64,000 nt of DNA, taken from the NCBI RefSeq assembly GCF_042659465.1, contig NZ_JBHSSW010000004.1:248001-312000 (forward strand), read 5' to 3'. A model generated the notes under the pieces. That model worked only from the letters and a program-made list of their open reading frames with translations. It did not search any database and had not been told where the DNA came from. Numbering within the stretch: position 1 is the stretch's first letter; every line of letters starts with the position of its first letter. Source of the DNA: Ponticaulis profundi. GTDB lineage: Bacteria > Pseudomonadota > Alphaproteobacteria > Caulobacterales > Hyphomonadaceae. A program made the translations under genes and the position numbers. Below, one piece after another: positions 9,804 to 18,087 of the stretch.

Positions 9804-12221
9804 ATGCGCAATCTTAAAAGATTTCAACGCGCGACGTTCGTTCAAACCGTGAGCGTGATGGCTGTCTCGTCGCTATTTCTCGCCGCGTGTGCTGGCGGTG
9901 GAGGCGGCGGCGGGGGCGGTTCGACCTTCACACCTGTGCCGGTTCCAACGCCCACTCCAACACCCACGCCTACGCCGACACCATCTCCAACACCGACGGC
10001 ATCGCCGAGTGAATTTGAGACATCAGAGTATCTGGCAACGCGCGGTCTGGAGCTGATTGGTGCATCATCCGCTTATGCGGATGGAGCGACCGGCGAGGGC
10101 ATTCTTGTTGCCGTGATTGATACGGGTGCGGATGGATCCCACCCGGACCTGCAGGGGCAAGTCCGTCTCAGCTTCGATGTGAATGCGGCCGACCGGGAAG
10201 CAGATGATGTTGATGGCGATGGCCACGCGACACTGATTGCGGGTCAGATCGCGGGTCTGAAGAATGATTCAGGTATTCAGGGTGTGGCATACAACGCGTC
10301 TATCCTGTCTGTCAGAGCAGACCGGCCGGGATCCTGTCAGGAGACCGGAGACGATGGCGGCTGCAGCTTCTTCGATTCAGATATTGTTCGCGCCATCGAC
10401 TATGCGGTGGAGCAGGGGGCACGGGTGATCAATATGTCGCTCGGCGGTGAGATCGACAGTGACCCAAGCCTTGAAAACGCCATCCGCTCCGCTGCCGCAG
10501 CCGGGGTGCTGGTCGTCATTTCAGCCGGCAATGACGGGGAGGCTGAAACGCTGGATGAAGACGGAAATGTCGTACCGGCGAAGGGACTGTCTCCGAACGA
10601 GCCTGCTTATATTGCTGGTCAGGCGTCGTCGCTCGGGCGGGTCGTAGCCGTTGGCTCCATTATCGCGAGAGACGATCCGGATACGCCGGAAAACGACATT
10701 GGCCGTATATCTGATTTTTCAAACCGAGCTGGTGAAGATTCAAAATTCTATTATCTGCTCGCGCCGGGCGAAGGCGTCGTTTCGAGCGGCCCGGATGATG
10801 ATATTGTCTTTCCTGACGCACCGACCTGTTCGGCTGGGCAGAGCAGCGGATGCAATGACGCAGACGACGTGGGCGACTATTACCGCATATCCGGAACGTC
10901 TTTTGCCGCCCCGTATGTCGCGGGCAGTCTGGCACTTCTTCTCGAGGCCTTTCCAAACCTGACGCCAGAGGATGCCCTGAGTGTCTTGCTCGATACGGCA
11001 GATGACTATGTCGATCCAAATCCGGATTTGATTCGAGGTGAGGCTGCTGGCGTTGGAGCTGATGCCGTTTCGGGGGTTGGCGTTCTCAATCTCGTCGAGG
11101 CTTTTTCACCGCAAGGTTCGACAAGTTTCACCGTTGAAGGCCGCTCGCTGAATTCTGTTCAGTTGTTTTCTTCCACCACCTCTGGGGCATTTGGAGACTG
11201 GAGTCAGAATTCCGGTGCATTTGACCGGGTGGCGTTGATTGACCGCTATGAGCGTGCGTTTCAGGTGGACGCCAGTGCGTTGGAGCAGGTACCGGGTGTG
11301 CGAACGTCGAATTTTGAAGCGCGATCAAATTGGTTTCAGGGAAAGTCACGCGCCATTGAGGCGAATGGCATGACGCTGAGCTGGCACCAACCGGCACCCG
11401 TGACCGATTTCACCGCTCCATATCAGCCAGACGTGAGGCCGACCTTCTCGGCTCGCTACGCATTTGGCGATCAGGAAATTGCTTTCGGTCGAGGCGGTGT
11501 ACGTCCGGGGCTCGCGCCATCCGTCACCCTGTTTCAGGAAGATGGTATGTCCAGCCCGTTCACAAGCGAGGGGAGCTGGGCGCAATTTTCGCAATCCTTC
11601 GGGCCGCTCACACTGGATGCTTTTACCTCCGACGCGCAGGCTCGCCAGGCCAGTGGCGTTGGCATCGGTCGAAATTTTGACCGCTGGTCGCTGAGGGGCG
11701 CGATCGCAAGTTCTCAGGACGAAGAAACCGCGCTCGGAACGCAGTTGCAAACACGCTTTGGGCTACCTCATGATGAATCCCGGCTTTTCAGCTATTTTCT
11801 GGAAGGACGAGCCTTGGCGCCAATGGGCTGGGTCTTGTCCGGCGGTGTCGAGATGGCCACGGCGGAGCTTCAGGGGCTGGATACGTCCGGCATCTGGACC
11901 AGCCGCTGGTCGGTCGGGGCTGGGCGTGACGTTGGGGCAGGGCGCCTTGATCTGGTCATTGCTCAACCGCGAAGGGCCGAAACAGGAACCCTGTATTTTG
12001 ATGCTGTCACAGGTGCGAGTCGTGAAGGGCTGATCGTTGAAACACTGGCAGCAGGGCTGACACCTTCGGGGCGCCAGATCGACTTTGAAGCCCGCTATGG
12101 TGTTCTGCTTGGGCAGAATGTCAGCGCGTCTCTCTCGGGGGCTGTTTCAACATCACCCGGTCATGTCGCCGGTCGAGAACCGGAAAGTGCACTATGGATG
12201 TCGCTCCGAAAAAGCTGGTAG
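9804..12221 (+). CDS. Subtilisin-like (S8) serine protease, lipoprotein, with barrel-like C terminus
   Basis: 805 residues. Start 9804 is set by GGGAG seven bases ahead and a lipoprotein signal with lipobox LAAC (Cys29). Nine glycines and a Pro-Thr repeat linker (residues 41-66) come next. The subtilase triad is complete: Asp106 (VAVIDTGADGSHPDL), His141 (DGDGHATLIAGQIAG) and Ser366 (SGTSFAAPYVAGSLALLLEA), with the oxyanion Asn in ISAGNDG. The last 400 residues are rich in alternating aromatic/polar strands and end in W (ALWMSLRKSW), like an outer-membrane beta barrel or autotransporter translocator. A lipid anchor plus a possible barrel is unusual, so it may be a cell-surface protease. No terminator is evident downstream; a short GCTGGT/ACCAGC hairpin spans the stop codon. 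Confidence 0.9.
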   Translation: MRNLKRFQRATFVQTVSVMAVSSLFLAACAGGGGGGGGGSTFTPVPVPTPTPTPTPTPTPSPTPTASPSEFETSEYLATRGLELIGASSAYADGATGEGILVAVIDTGADGSHPDLQGQVRLSFDVNAADREADDVDGDGHATLIAGQIAGLKNDSGIQGVAYNASILSVRADRPGSCQETGDDGGCSFFDSDIVRAIDYAVEQGARVINMSLGGEIDSDPSLENAIRSAAAAGVLVVISAGNDGEAETLDEDGNVVPAKGLSPNEPAYIAGQASSLGRVVAVGSIIARDDPDTPENDIGRISDFSNRAGEDSKFYYLLAPGEGVVSSGPDDDIVFPDAPTCSAGQSSGCNDADDVGDYYRISGTSFAAPYVAGSLALLLEAFPNLTPEDALSVLLDTADDYVDPNPDLIRGEAAGVGADAVSGVGVLNLVEAFSPQGSTSFTVEGRSLNSVQLFSSTTSGAFGDWSQNSGAFDRVALIDRYERAFQVDASALEQVPGVRTSNFEARSNWFQGKSRAIEANGMTLSWHQPAPVTDFTAPYQPDVRPTFSARYAFGDQEIAFGRGGVRPGLAPSVTLFQEDGMSSPFTSEGSWAQFSQSFGPLTLDAFTSDAQARQASGVGIGRNFDRWSLRGAIASSQDEETALGTQLQTRFGLPHDESRLFSYFLEGRALAPMGWVLSGGVEMATAELQGLDTSGIWTSRWSVGAGRDVGAGRLDLVIAQPRRAETGTLYFDAVTGASREGLIVETLAAGLTPSGRQIDFEARYGVLLGQNVSASLSGAVSTSPGHVAGREPESALWMSLRKSW

Positions 12222-13129
12222 CGGAACCAGCGGCTTCGGTGGCGGGTTTTGTGTCACCTTCATGAAATCTTTCGCGTTGTCGGAGAATTCGCTTGCGGTT
12301 TGCCGCGATCTCCCTAGGACAGGTGCATCTGGGAGAGCATATTGCGGGCATTTTATCCAAAGCACACAGGGCATTTGGACAGAAACCTGATGAGGTTTCT
12401 GCAGGGGGGCTCCGCATTTATTTCGTCGGGAACATTCCGAAAAACTGTCAATCAAACTGCTGGTCGCGATCTTCCTGGTCGTGCAGGCGAATGCGCAGTT
12501 TTTGCGCGCCTTGCTGCTTCATCCTTAAGCAGTGACTGGTCAGTTCGGAGCGCTGCAAAGGTTTGCCGGATCTTTTTGATCGCTACGAGATCACTTTTGT
12601 CATTTGTTAGGACAGCTATGCAGCGGCGGGTTTTCCTCGGCTTCATGGATAGATTGAACGCTCTTGAATGCTTCCACCTGCAATGGGTTGATTCAATTCA
12701 AACATTGTTGCGTTTTGATTTTTCGATAATTTTGACTCGACCGTTTGAATGTAAAGGTGGATTGTTCCGCTTGCTTGAAACACCAAAAGCAGCTGAAACT
12801 GTATTAGACAGGTCGACCAACATGGAGTGTGGTTATATAACATAACAGTTCAAGTTGGTGTATTGATCTTTTTGTGGAGATTGATAGCGTCAACGTGTCG
12901 CTAGGGGACAGGCGACAGAATCTAAGGTCAGTTCTGCTGACAATAATAAGAACAAATGGATGGGTGATTCATCCGCTTGGGGTCCAGATTGGCGTTCGCG
13001 TCCAAGGCTTCACAACTTTGCCTGCGTGTGTGTGCAGGACTATGAGTTTTTCGCAGCAGGGGCATGAGGCTTTCTGCTGCCCGGATTTTTGCGTGGATGT
13101 CACGCGCACAATGGGAGTGAGAGGCGAAC
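12222..13129. other. 908-base region without a convincing gene
   Basis: Several open frames of 60-170 codons cross here on both strands, but none has a ribosome site, a signal peptide or a familiar motif, and they overlap each other. Structure seen: a perfect hairpin CAGAAACCT-gatg-AGGTTTCTG at 12380-12401 with no T run after it, and lower GC around 12700-12960. The last 150 bases before 13130 should contain the promoter of the TonB operon. It could also hold a small RNA or a decayed gene; the sequence does not decide this. Confidence 0.5.
12380..12401. repeat. Perfect 9-bp inverted repeat (hairpin), role unknown
   Basis: CAGAAACCT, four-base loop GATG, AGGTTTCTG. There is no following T run, so it is not a standard terminator. 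It sits alone in the gene-free region before the TonB operon. Confidence 0.6.
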
Positions 13130-13912
13130 ATGAGAAATGTTCTTTTTCCGGCCTGCAACGCACTTGTTGCTGGTCTCTGTCTGGTAGGTTTGCCAGCTGT
13201 GGCACAATCGCCGCTTAGCCAAGCTATTCAGACGGGCGAAGCAGCGACTCGGAAAGCTGAAGAGGTCCAGAACCAAATCAACCAGCTGGATGATGAGCGC
13301 GGCGATCTCGTGCGCGAGTACCGCACAATGTTGCAACGCCTTGACGCAGCGAAACTTTACGCAGCTCAGCAAGAGCGCGTTGTTGCGTCTCAACGTGAAG
13401 AGCTTGCGTCTCTTGAAGACCAGCTTGGCCGCGTCGACGAAATCACGGCTCAGATGACGCCGATGATGCTCGACATGATCACAGATCTGAAACAGTTCGT
13501 TTCTGCTGACCTGCCGTTCAAACCAGAGCTTCGTCAGGAGCGCCTCGACCAGCTCGATGCTGCGATGGACTCTCCGGACGTGTCTCCGGCTGAGCGTTAC
13601 CGTCTCATCGTTGAAGCTTACCAGGCAGAAATGGAATATGGCCGTACGATCGATACGTTCGAAGGTACGATCACGAACGCAGCTGGCGAAACCGTCGCTG
13701 TTCAAATGTTCCAGTATGGCCGCGTTTCGCTCGTTTATCTGAACGAAGCAAACGGTGAAGTCGCTCGTTGGAACCGTGAAGATGGCGCTTGGGAAACCCT
13801 TTCTGGCAGCTACCGTCGCCCAATCTCTGATGCGATCCGCATCGCAGAAGGCACGAAGCAGCAGGACATTCTGATGGGTCCTGTTTCCAAATTCGCTGTA
13901 ACGGCTGAGTAA
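13130..13912 (+). CDS. DUF3450 family periplasmic coiled-coil protein, first gene of the TtpC/TonB operon
   Basis: 260 residues. Signal peptide ends at AVAQ (about residue 26). Then comes a long helical coiled coil (residues 30-105: KAEEVQNQINQLDDERGDLV...), and a C-terminal domain with the family pattern MFQYGRVSLVYL...DGAWETLSGSYR. DUF3450 genes are known to sit directly ahead of ttpC in marine gammaproteobacteria and alphaproteobacteria; a structural periplasmic role in TonB energy transfer is inferred from that. GAGAGG precedes the ATG. Codons are biased to CGT, GCT and GTT like the receptor, unlike the ExbB gene further down. It is followed after 32 bases by the TtpC gene. Confidence 0.9.
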   Translation: MRNVLFPACNALVAGLCLVGLPAVAQSPLSQAIQTGEAATRKAEEVQNQINQLDDERGDLVREYRTMLQRLDAAKLYAAQQERVVASQREELASLEDQLGRVDEITAQMTPMMLDMITDLKQFVSADLPFKPELRQERLDQLDAAMDSPDVSPAERYRLIVEAYQAEMEYGRTIDTFEGTITNAAGETVAVQMFQYGRVSLVYLNEANGEVARWNREDGAWETLSGSYRRPISDAIRIAEGTKQQDILMGPVSKFAVTAE

Positions 13913-13944
13913 GCCCCGGCCAGTTCCAGAGGTTTTATTATCCA

Positions 13945-15327
13945 ATGATGAACACGAAAACATCTCTCAAAGCACTCGCCGCCGCGGCTCTGTTCGGCGC
14001 CGGTGCTGTCGTCACTGCTGTGCCGGCATTCGCTCAAACATCACTGTCTGACGTTCTTTCTGCTGTTCGCCGCGACTCAAACGCGCTGACAACGGAAAAC
14101 GAACAGCGTCTGCGTGAATTCCGTCAGGCAACTGCTGAACAAGAATCCAGCATGTCGTCTCTCCGCAACGAACTTGCTGCTGCTGAAGGCCGTGGCCAGG
14201 CGCTTGCAAACGAGTTCGCTGCAAACGAAACGCAAATCGGCACGCTTCAGGCTGAACTTGAAGAGCAGGCTGGTGACTTCGGTCAGCTGCTTGGTCAGTT
14301 CCGTCAGGCTGCTCAGGAATCCATGCCGGTTATCCGTAACTCGCTTGCTTCCGCTGAGTACCCGGGCCGTGCAGACACGCTGTCTGAAATCGCTCAGGCG
14401 CGAACACTGCCAACACGTGGTGACCTCGACCAGCTTCCAAAAGCTATCCTGACCGAGATGATCGCTCAGTCAGAAGTTAAGTCTTTTGAAGCTGAAGTTC
14501 AGCAGATCGGTGCTGAAGGTCAGACAGAAACCAAAGAAGTCTTCCGCGTTGGTATCTTCAACGCTGTCACGGTTGACGGAAACCGTTTCGTTGAAATGTC
14601 TGACGGCAAACTGCAAGCTTTTGCAAAACAGCCTCCAGGCAACTTCAGCAGCTCAATGTCCAAGTTGATCAATGCCGGTGAAGGCGAAGTCATTATGGCT
14701 CCGATCGACCCGACAAAAGGCACACTGTTTGACACATACGGCAAACTGCCAACGTTCAACGACCGCATCGAAGCGGGTGGTGAAGTTGGTTACGTGATCA
14801 TTGGTCTTGGTATCATCGGCGTTCTGCTTGGTCTGTTCAAACTGGTTTCCATCATCCTGATGACGGGCTCCATGCGTTCGACTGCGAAGTCTAAGCAAGC
14901 TGGCGACGGCAACCCACTGGCTCGTGTCTTCAAAGTCTATGAAGCACATCGCAAGGACGGCGTCGAAACTCTCGAAATGAAACTCGACGAGCAGATCCTC
15001 AAAGAGTCTCCGAAAATCGAGCGTTTCAACGACATTCTGAAAGTTCTTGCATCTGTTGCGCCGCTGCTGGGTCTGCTTGGTACAGTTATCGGTATGATCG
15101 TGACCTTTACGGCGATCACAATCTACGGTGCGGGCGATCCACAGCTGATGGCTGATGGTATCTCTCAAGCTCTTATGACAACGGTTATGGGTCTGTGCGC
15201 GGCGATCCCGCTCCTCCTGATCCACGCTGTTTGTGCAGCAGCTTCTCGTTCGGCGTCTCAAATGCTCGACGAACAAGCAGCAGGTCTGGTTGCTCTGCGC
15301 GCTGAGAATGAGGGTGTGGCGGCGTAA
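13945..15327 (+). CDS. TtpC-like MotA/TolQ/ExbB proton channel protein with large periplasmic coiled coil
   Basis: 460 residues, much longer than plain ExbB. Signal peptide ending AFAQ, then about 230 periplasmic residues rich in coiled coil (LTTENEQRLREFRQATAEQ...). A membrane segment at about 275-300 (GYVIIGLGIIGVLLGLFKLV), a cytoplasmic part, and the two TolQ/ExbB channel helices: APLLGLLGTVIGMIVTFTAI and the segment around QALMTTVMGLCAAIPLLLI. This matches TtpC, the extra ExbB-like subunit described for the TonB2 system of Vibrio. It should join ExbB-ExbD-TonB and pass the proton gradient's energy to outer-membrane receptors. Two adjacent ATGs (13945 and 13948) are both possible starts. 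Confidence 0.9.
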   Translation: MMNTKTSLKALAAAALFGAGAVVTAVPAFAQTSLSDVLSAVRRDSNALTTENEQRLREFRQATAEQESSMSSLRNELAAAEGRGQALANEFAANETQIGTLQAELEEQAGDFGQLLGQFRQAAQESMPVIRNSLASAEYPGRADTLSEIAQARTLPTRGDLDQLPKAILTEMIAQSEVKSFEAEVQQIGAEGQTETKEVFRVGIFNAVTVDGNRFVEMSDGKLQAFAKQPPGNFSSSMSKLINAGEGEVIMAPIDPTKGTLFDTYGKLPTFNDRIEAGGEVGYVIIGLGIIGVLLGLFKLVSIILMTGSMRSTAKSKQAGDGNPLARVFKVYEAHRKDGVETLEMKLDEQILKESPKIERFNDILKVLASVAPLLGLLGTVIGMIVTFTAITIYGAGDPQLMADGISQALMTTVMGLCAAIPLLLIHAVCAAASRSASQMLDEQAAGLVALRAENEGVAA

Positions 15328-15356
15328 GTCGTCACATTGGGAAAAGAGGCAAGCAC

Positions 15357-15866
15357 ATGCTAGCTGATCTTTTTGACTTTCTCGATCGCGGAGGCCCCGT
15401 ACTCGTCGTGATCATGGGCGCCACATTCATCATGTGGGTCCTGATCCTCGAGCGGCTCTTCTACTTCAACTTCGGGCACGCCCAGGTTGCGAAGAGCACG
15501 ATCGACGAGTGGAATGCCCGGTCGGACCGCAAGTCCACCTGGGCCCACTGGGTCCGCGACAAGCTTGTGTCGGAAGTCCGGCAGAAAGCAGAGCAAAACG
15601 TATCACTGACCAAGGCGATGGTGGCATTGGCGCCGCTCCTCGGTCTGCTCGGTACGGTAACAGGTATGGTAACCGTGTTTGACGTTATGGCCCTTTCATC
15701 GGGTTCCGACGCTCAGGCCATGTCGGGTGGTGTGTCTCGTGCGACCATTCCAACAATGGCAGGCATGGTTGCTTCACTCTCCGGCATCATTTTCACCTCA
15801 AGCATGGACCGTACGGTCTCTCGCAAGGTGGAAACTGTCGCTGACAAGTTGGAGATTGAAGAATGA
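15357..15866 (+). CDS. exbB: ExbB (MotA/TolQ/ExbB proton channel subunit)
   Basis: 169 residues, the short three-helix form of the TonB2 class. Membrane helices: VLVVIMGATFIMWVLILERL near the N terminus, APLLGLLGTVTGMVTVF in the middle with the TolQ/ExbB glycine pattern, and MAGMVASLSGIIFTSSM near the end. It forms the proton channel with ExbD. Its stop overlaps the next start (ATGA at 15863-15866), which suggests translational coupling. Codon use is GC-ending, unlike the first two genes of the operon, so the subunits may be made at different levels. Confidence 0.93.
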   Translation: MLADLFDFLDRGGPVLVVIMGATFIMWVLILERLFYFNFGHAQVAKSTIDEWNARSDRKSTWAHWVRDKLVSEVRQKAEQNVSLTKAMVALAPLLGLLGTVTGMVTVFDVMALSSGSDAQAMSGGVSRATIPTMAGMVASLSGIIFTSSMDRTVSRKVETVADKLEIEE

Positions 15867-16267
15867 GAGGACGCACCAAACCCGCTGAGGAGTCAGAGGT
15901 AGACCTGACACCGATGCTCGACATCGTGTTCATCCTCTTGATCTTCTTCATCGTAACCGCCACCTTTATTAAGGAACAGGCACTGGATCTGACACCGCCA
16001 CCTCCGGCCCCGCCGGATACGCCAGTCGATCCGAAACCGACTATTCTCATTCGGATTTCCGAAGATAGTCTGGTTTATGTGAACAGCCGTATCGCTGATG
16101 TCGGATCTGTTCGTGCCAACATTGAGCGGTTGATAGCGGAGACACCAGAAAGTGCCGTGCTCGTTCAGGCGCATCCACGTGCGAAGAACCGACTCGTTAT
16201 TCTGGTGGTTGACCAGGCCCGAAGTGCAGGCGTTGAGAGCGTCGGCTTCACGGTCGATGCAACGTGA
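15863..16267 (+). CDS. exbD: ExbD biopolymer transport protein (first copy)
   Basis: 134 residues. One membrane helix near residues 14-36 with the essential aspartate of the ExbD/TolR family (VDLTPMLDIVFILLIFF), then a periplasmic domain with the TolR fold pattern ending VEVSGF-like (VESVGFTVDAT). A short proline patch (TPPPPAPPDTPVDP) follows the helix and is missing from the second copy. Start overlaps the exbB stop by four bases. Confidence 0.93.
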   Translation: MRGRTKPAEESEVDLTPMLDIVFILLIFFIVTATFIKEQALDLTPPPPAPPDTPVDPKPTILIRISEDSLVYVNSRIADVGSVRANIERLIAETPESAVLVQAHPRAKNRLVILVVDQARSAGVESVGFTVDAT

Positions 16268-16279
16268 TAGGAGGAAGCC

Positions 16280-16687
16280 ATGGCTCGTAAAGTTCGTGCT
16301 CGCGCAGCTGAAGAACAGGCACTCGACCTCACGCCCATGCTGGACGTGACGTTCATCCTCCTGATCTTCTTCATCGTGACGGCTCAGTTCATCAAGACAC
16401 CCGGCGTCGAGATCAGTCGCGTCGATGTTGAGAATGATGATCTTGTCACGCCGCTCGGTATTCTGGTTGCGATCGACAGCAACAGCGACGTCTTTGTCGA
16501 CAAGGAGAAAATTGACATTCGGGAACTCGAATTCACCATCCGTGAACTTCGTGACTCAAACCCGAAGGGCAAACTGGTTCTCCAGGTCGATAATGACTCA
16601 GAAGCTGAAGTTCTTGACCAGGCCATGCAGGCAATCGTGTCTGCTGACCCAGAGTCCGCTGTGAACATCTCAACGGAACTCGACTAG
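16280..16687 (+). CDS. exbD: ExbD biopolymer transport protein (second copy)
   Basis: 135 residues. Same architecture as the gene before it: LDLTPMLDVTFILLIFFIVT helix with the key Asp, then the periplasmic TolR-like domain. It differs in lacking the proline patch and having an acidic loop (VDVENDDLVTP). GGAGG seven bases ahead gives strong initiation. Two tandem ExbD proteins suggest a mixed ExbD dimer under the ExbB/TtpC channel; this is inference. Confidence 0.93.
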   Translation: MARKVRARAAEEQALDLTPMLDVTFILLIFFIVTAQFIKTPGVEISRVDVENDDLVTPLGILVAIDSNSDVFVDKEKIDIRELEFTIRELRDSNPKGKLVLQVDNDSEAEVLDQAMQAIVSADPESAVNISTELD

Positions 16688-16701
16688 GAAAGGAGCGTGT
16701 C

Positions 16702-17319
16702 ATGAAAGCATTAGCGCTACCAGTTTCCGCTGTTGCGGCTGCGGTTATCACCTTTTTCCTCTTCATCATGATGGGGGCATTGATTGTCCCTAAAAAGGTG
16801 GAGCTGGGTGAGAGTGAATTCCGTACACTTGAGCGTATTACGCCTCAGGAGCAAACGCAGGAAATTCGTCGGACGCAACGTCAGGCAGCTAAGCGGATTG
16901 AAACCGCTAACAAGCCGCCTCCACCACCGAAGCTTTCGGCTAACAAGTCCAATGTGGATCTGCCTACACCGCAGATTCAGGGCTCAGCGCCGACAGAACT
17001 TCAGGTTGGTGCGGTTTCAAGCTTCGCAATGGACGCGGTCGCCGTGTCTGACCGCGATGCTCAGCCGATCCGTCCGCCGGTACCATCTTACCCGACCCGC
17101 GCTGCGGAACGTGGTATTGAAGGTGAATGCGAAGTGCGTTTCGACGTGGATACACGTGGCAAGCCTTACAACATCTCAGCATCCTGTACGGATAGCGTGT
17201 TCACACGCGAAGCTGAGCGTGCGGTAGGCCGTGTGGAATTTGCGCCGAAGATCGTGAAAGGCAAGCCTGCTGAACGTAAGAACGTGGTTTACCCGATCTC
17301 GTTCACATTGCAGCAGTAG
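16702..17319 (+). CDS. tonB: TonB energy transducer (first copy)
   Basis: 205 residues, the short TonB2-type form. N-terminal membrane helix at residues 5-29, a short linker with KPPPPPK near 71 instead of the long proline spacer of E. coli TonB, and a C-terminal TonB domain from about residue 125 (PPVPSYPTRAAERGIEGECEV ... YPISF). Two cysteines, Cys143 and Cys162, flank the first hairpin (GEC and SASC), a spacing shared with the next TonB and with the lone domain at 22.1 kb. AAAGGAG precedes the ATG. It should span the periplasm and pull on receptor TonB boxes. Confidence 0.93.
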   Translation: MKALALPVSAVAAAVITFFLFIMMGALIVPKKVELGESEFRTLERITPQEQTQEIRRTQRQAAKRIETANKPPPPPKLSANKSNVDLPTPQIQGSAPTELQVGAVSSFAMDAVAVSDRDAQPIRPPVPSYPTRAAERGIEGECEVRFDVDTRGKPYNISASCTDSVFTREAERAVGRVEFAPKIVKGKPAERKNVVYPISFTLQQ

Positions 17320-17323
17320 TGAA

Positions 17324-17401
17324 GTTATACCGTAACAATTTATAGATCGCTCTGTAATGTTATGGTATAACCCTTCGGAGAGGGGGCATTTAAGCCCTCT
17401 C
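17324..17401 (+). promoter_or_regulatory. Tandem hairpins between the two tonB genes
   Basis: Two stems lie in the 99-base gap. The first is 14 bp, GTTATACCGTAACA (17324-17337) with TGTTATGGTATAAC (17358-17371), one G-U pair in RNA and a 20-base loop. The second is GAGAGGG (17378-17384) with CCCTCTC (17395-17401), ending 11 bases before the GGAGG of the second tonB. Neither has a T run, so they look like mRNA processing or stabilising structures, or a binding site, rather than terminators. Confidence 0.55.
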
Positions 17402-17418
17402 AAACCGGAGGAAACGAA

Positions 17419-18060
17419 ATGGCTGATACACAAACGAGCAGGAGTAAAACGTTAGGTCTGATCCTGAGTGCAGTTCCCGCAGCGGGGCTTACGGTTGGAT
17501 TGTTTTTCATGATGGGACAGCTGGTTCGAACCGATACGGTTCAACTTGCAGAAGTCCAGTTTCGACCGTTCGATAGGGTCGTGCCTCAGAAAGACAAAAT
17601 TGAAGAACCACGTAAGACCACGCGTGTTGAGAAGGTGACGCCGCTCGACCTGCCGGAACCTAGGACGCCTGAACAGATTAAAACTGATACCCTGATCATT
17701 TCCTACAAGCCCGTTGAGGCGGTGGAGCCAGAAATGCCGGGGAGTGATATGATGCCATTCGGCGGATTGCCAGAGCCTGGACTGACGCGACAAGTCGCGA
17801 TCCCGATCCGGCAGCCCGTACCCGACTATCCGCAAATCGCCATGACGCGCGGATTGAACGGTGACTGTGACGTAACATTTGCGATCGACCCGCAGGGAAG
17901 GCCGTATAATGTGGAAGCCAGTTGCTCGGACAGAATTTTTAAACGCAGTAGCGAGCAGGCCGTTAGAAAGGCGCTTTTTGCTGCAAGAGTTAGCAACGGT
18001 GTTGCGATGGGTCAGGAAAACCTTGTCTATCCAATCCGTTATGAGTTGAATGACGATTGA
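17419..18060 (+). CDS. tonB: TonB energy transducer (second copy)
   Basis: 213 residues. Membrane helix at about 11-36, acidic/basic linker without a proline-rich spacer (EEPRKTTRVEKVTPLDLPEP), and a TonB C-terminal domain from about residue 128 (IRQPVPDYPQIAMTRGLNGDCDV ... YPIRYEL). Cys150 and Cys169 match the cysteine pair of the first TonB. The two TonBs are clear paralogues but diverged over the linker, so they may serve different receptors. GGAGG sits ahead of the ATG. Separated from the first copy by a hairpin-rich gap that could set its expression independently. Confidence 0.92.
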   Translation: MADTQTSRSKTLGLILSAVPAAGLTVGLFFMMGQLVRTDTVQLAEVQFRPFDRVVPQKDKIEEPRKTTRVEKVTPLDLPEPRTPEQIKTDTLIISYKPVEAVEPEMPGSDMMPFGGLPEPGLTRQVAIPIRQPVPDYPQIAMTRGLNGDCDVTFAIDPQGRPYNVEASCSDRIFKRSSEQAVRKALFAARVSNGVAMGQENLVYPIRYELNDD

Positions 18061-18087
18061 TGCCGACACGGCGAGGGAGTGAACACC

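Noticed and set aside
9938..10002. CA/CCAACG-rich short repeats that could look like a repeat array
   Set aside because: They encode the Pro-Thr linker of the protease; no spacers and in frame with the gene.
12342..12845. Plus-strand frame of 167 codons in the gene-free region
   Set aside because: No ribosome site and no familiar motif; several other frames overlap the same bases.
13100..13963. Minus-strand frame of 287 codons opposite DUF3450
   Set aside because: Antisense shadow of the real gene; no motif and no start signal.
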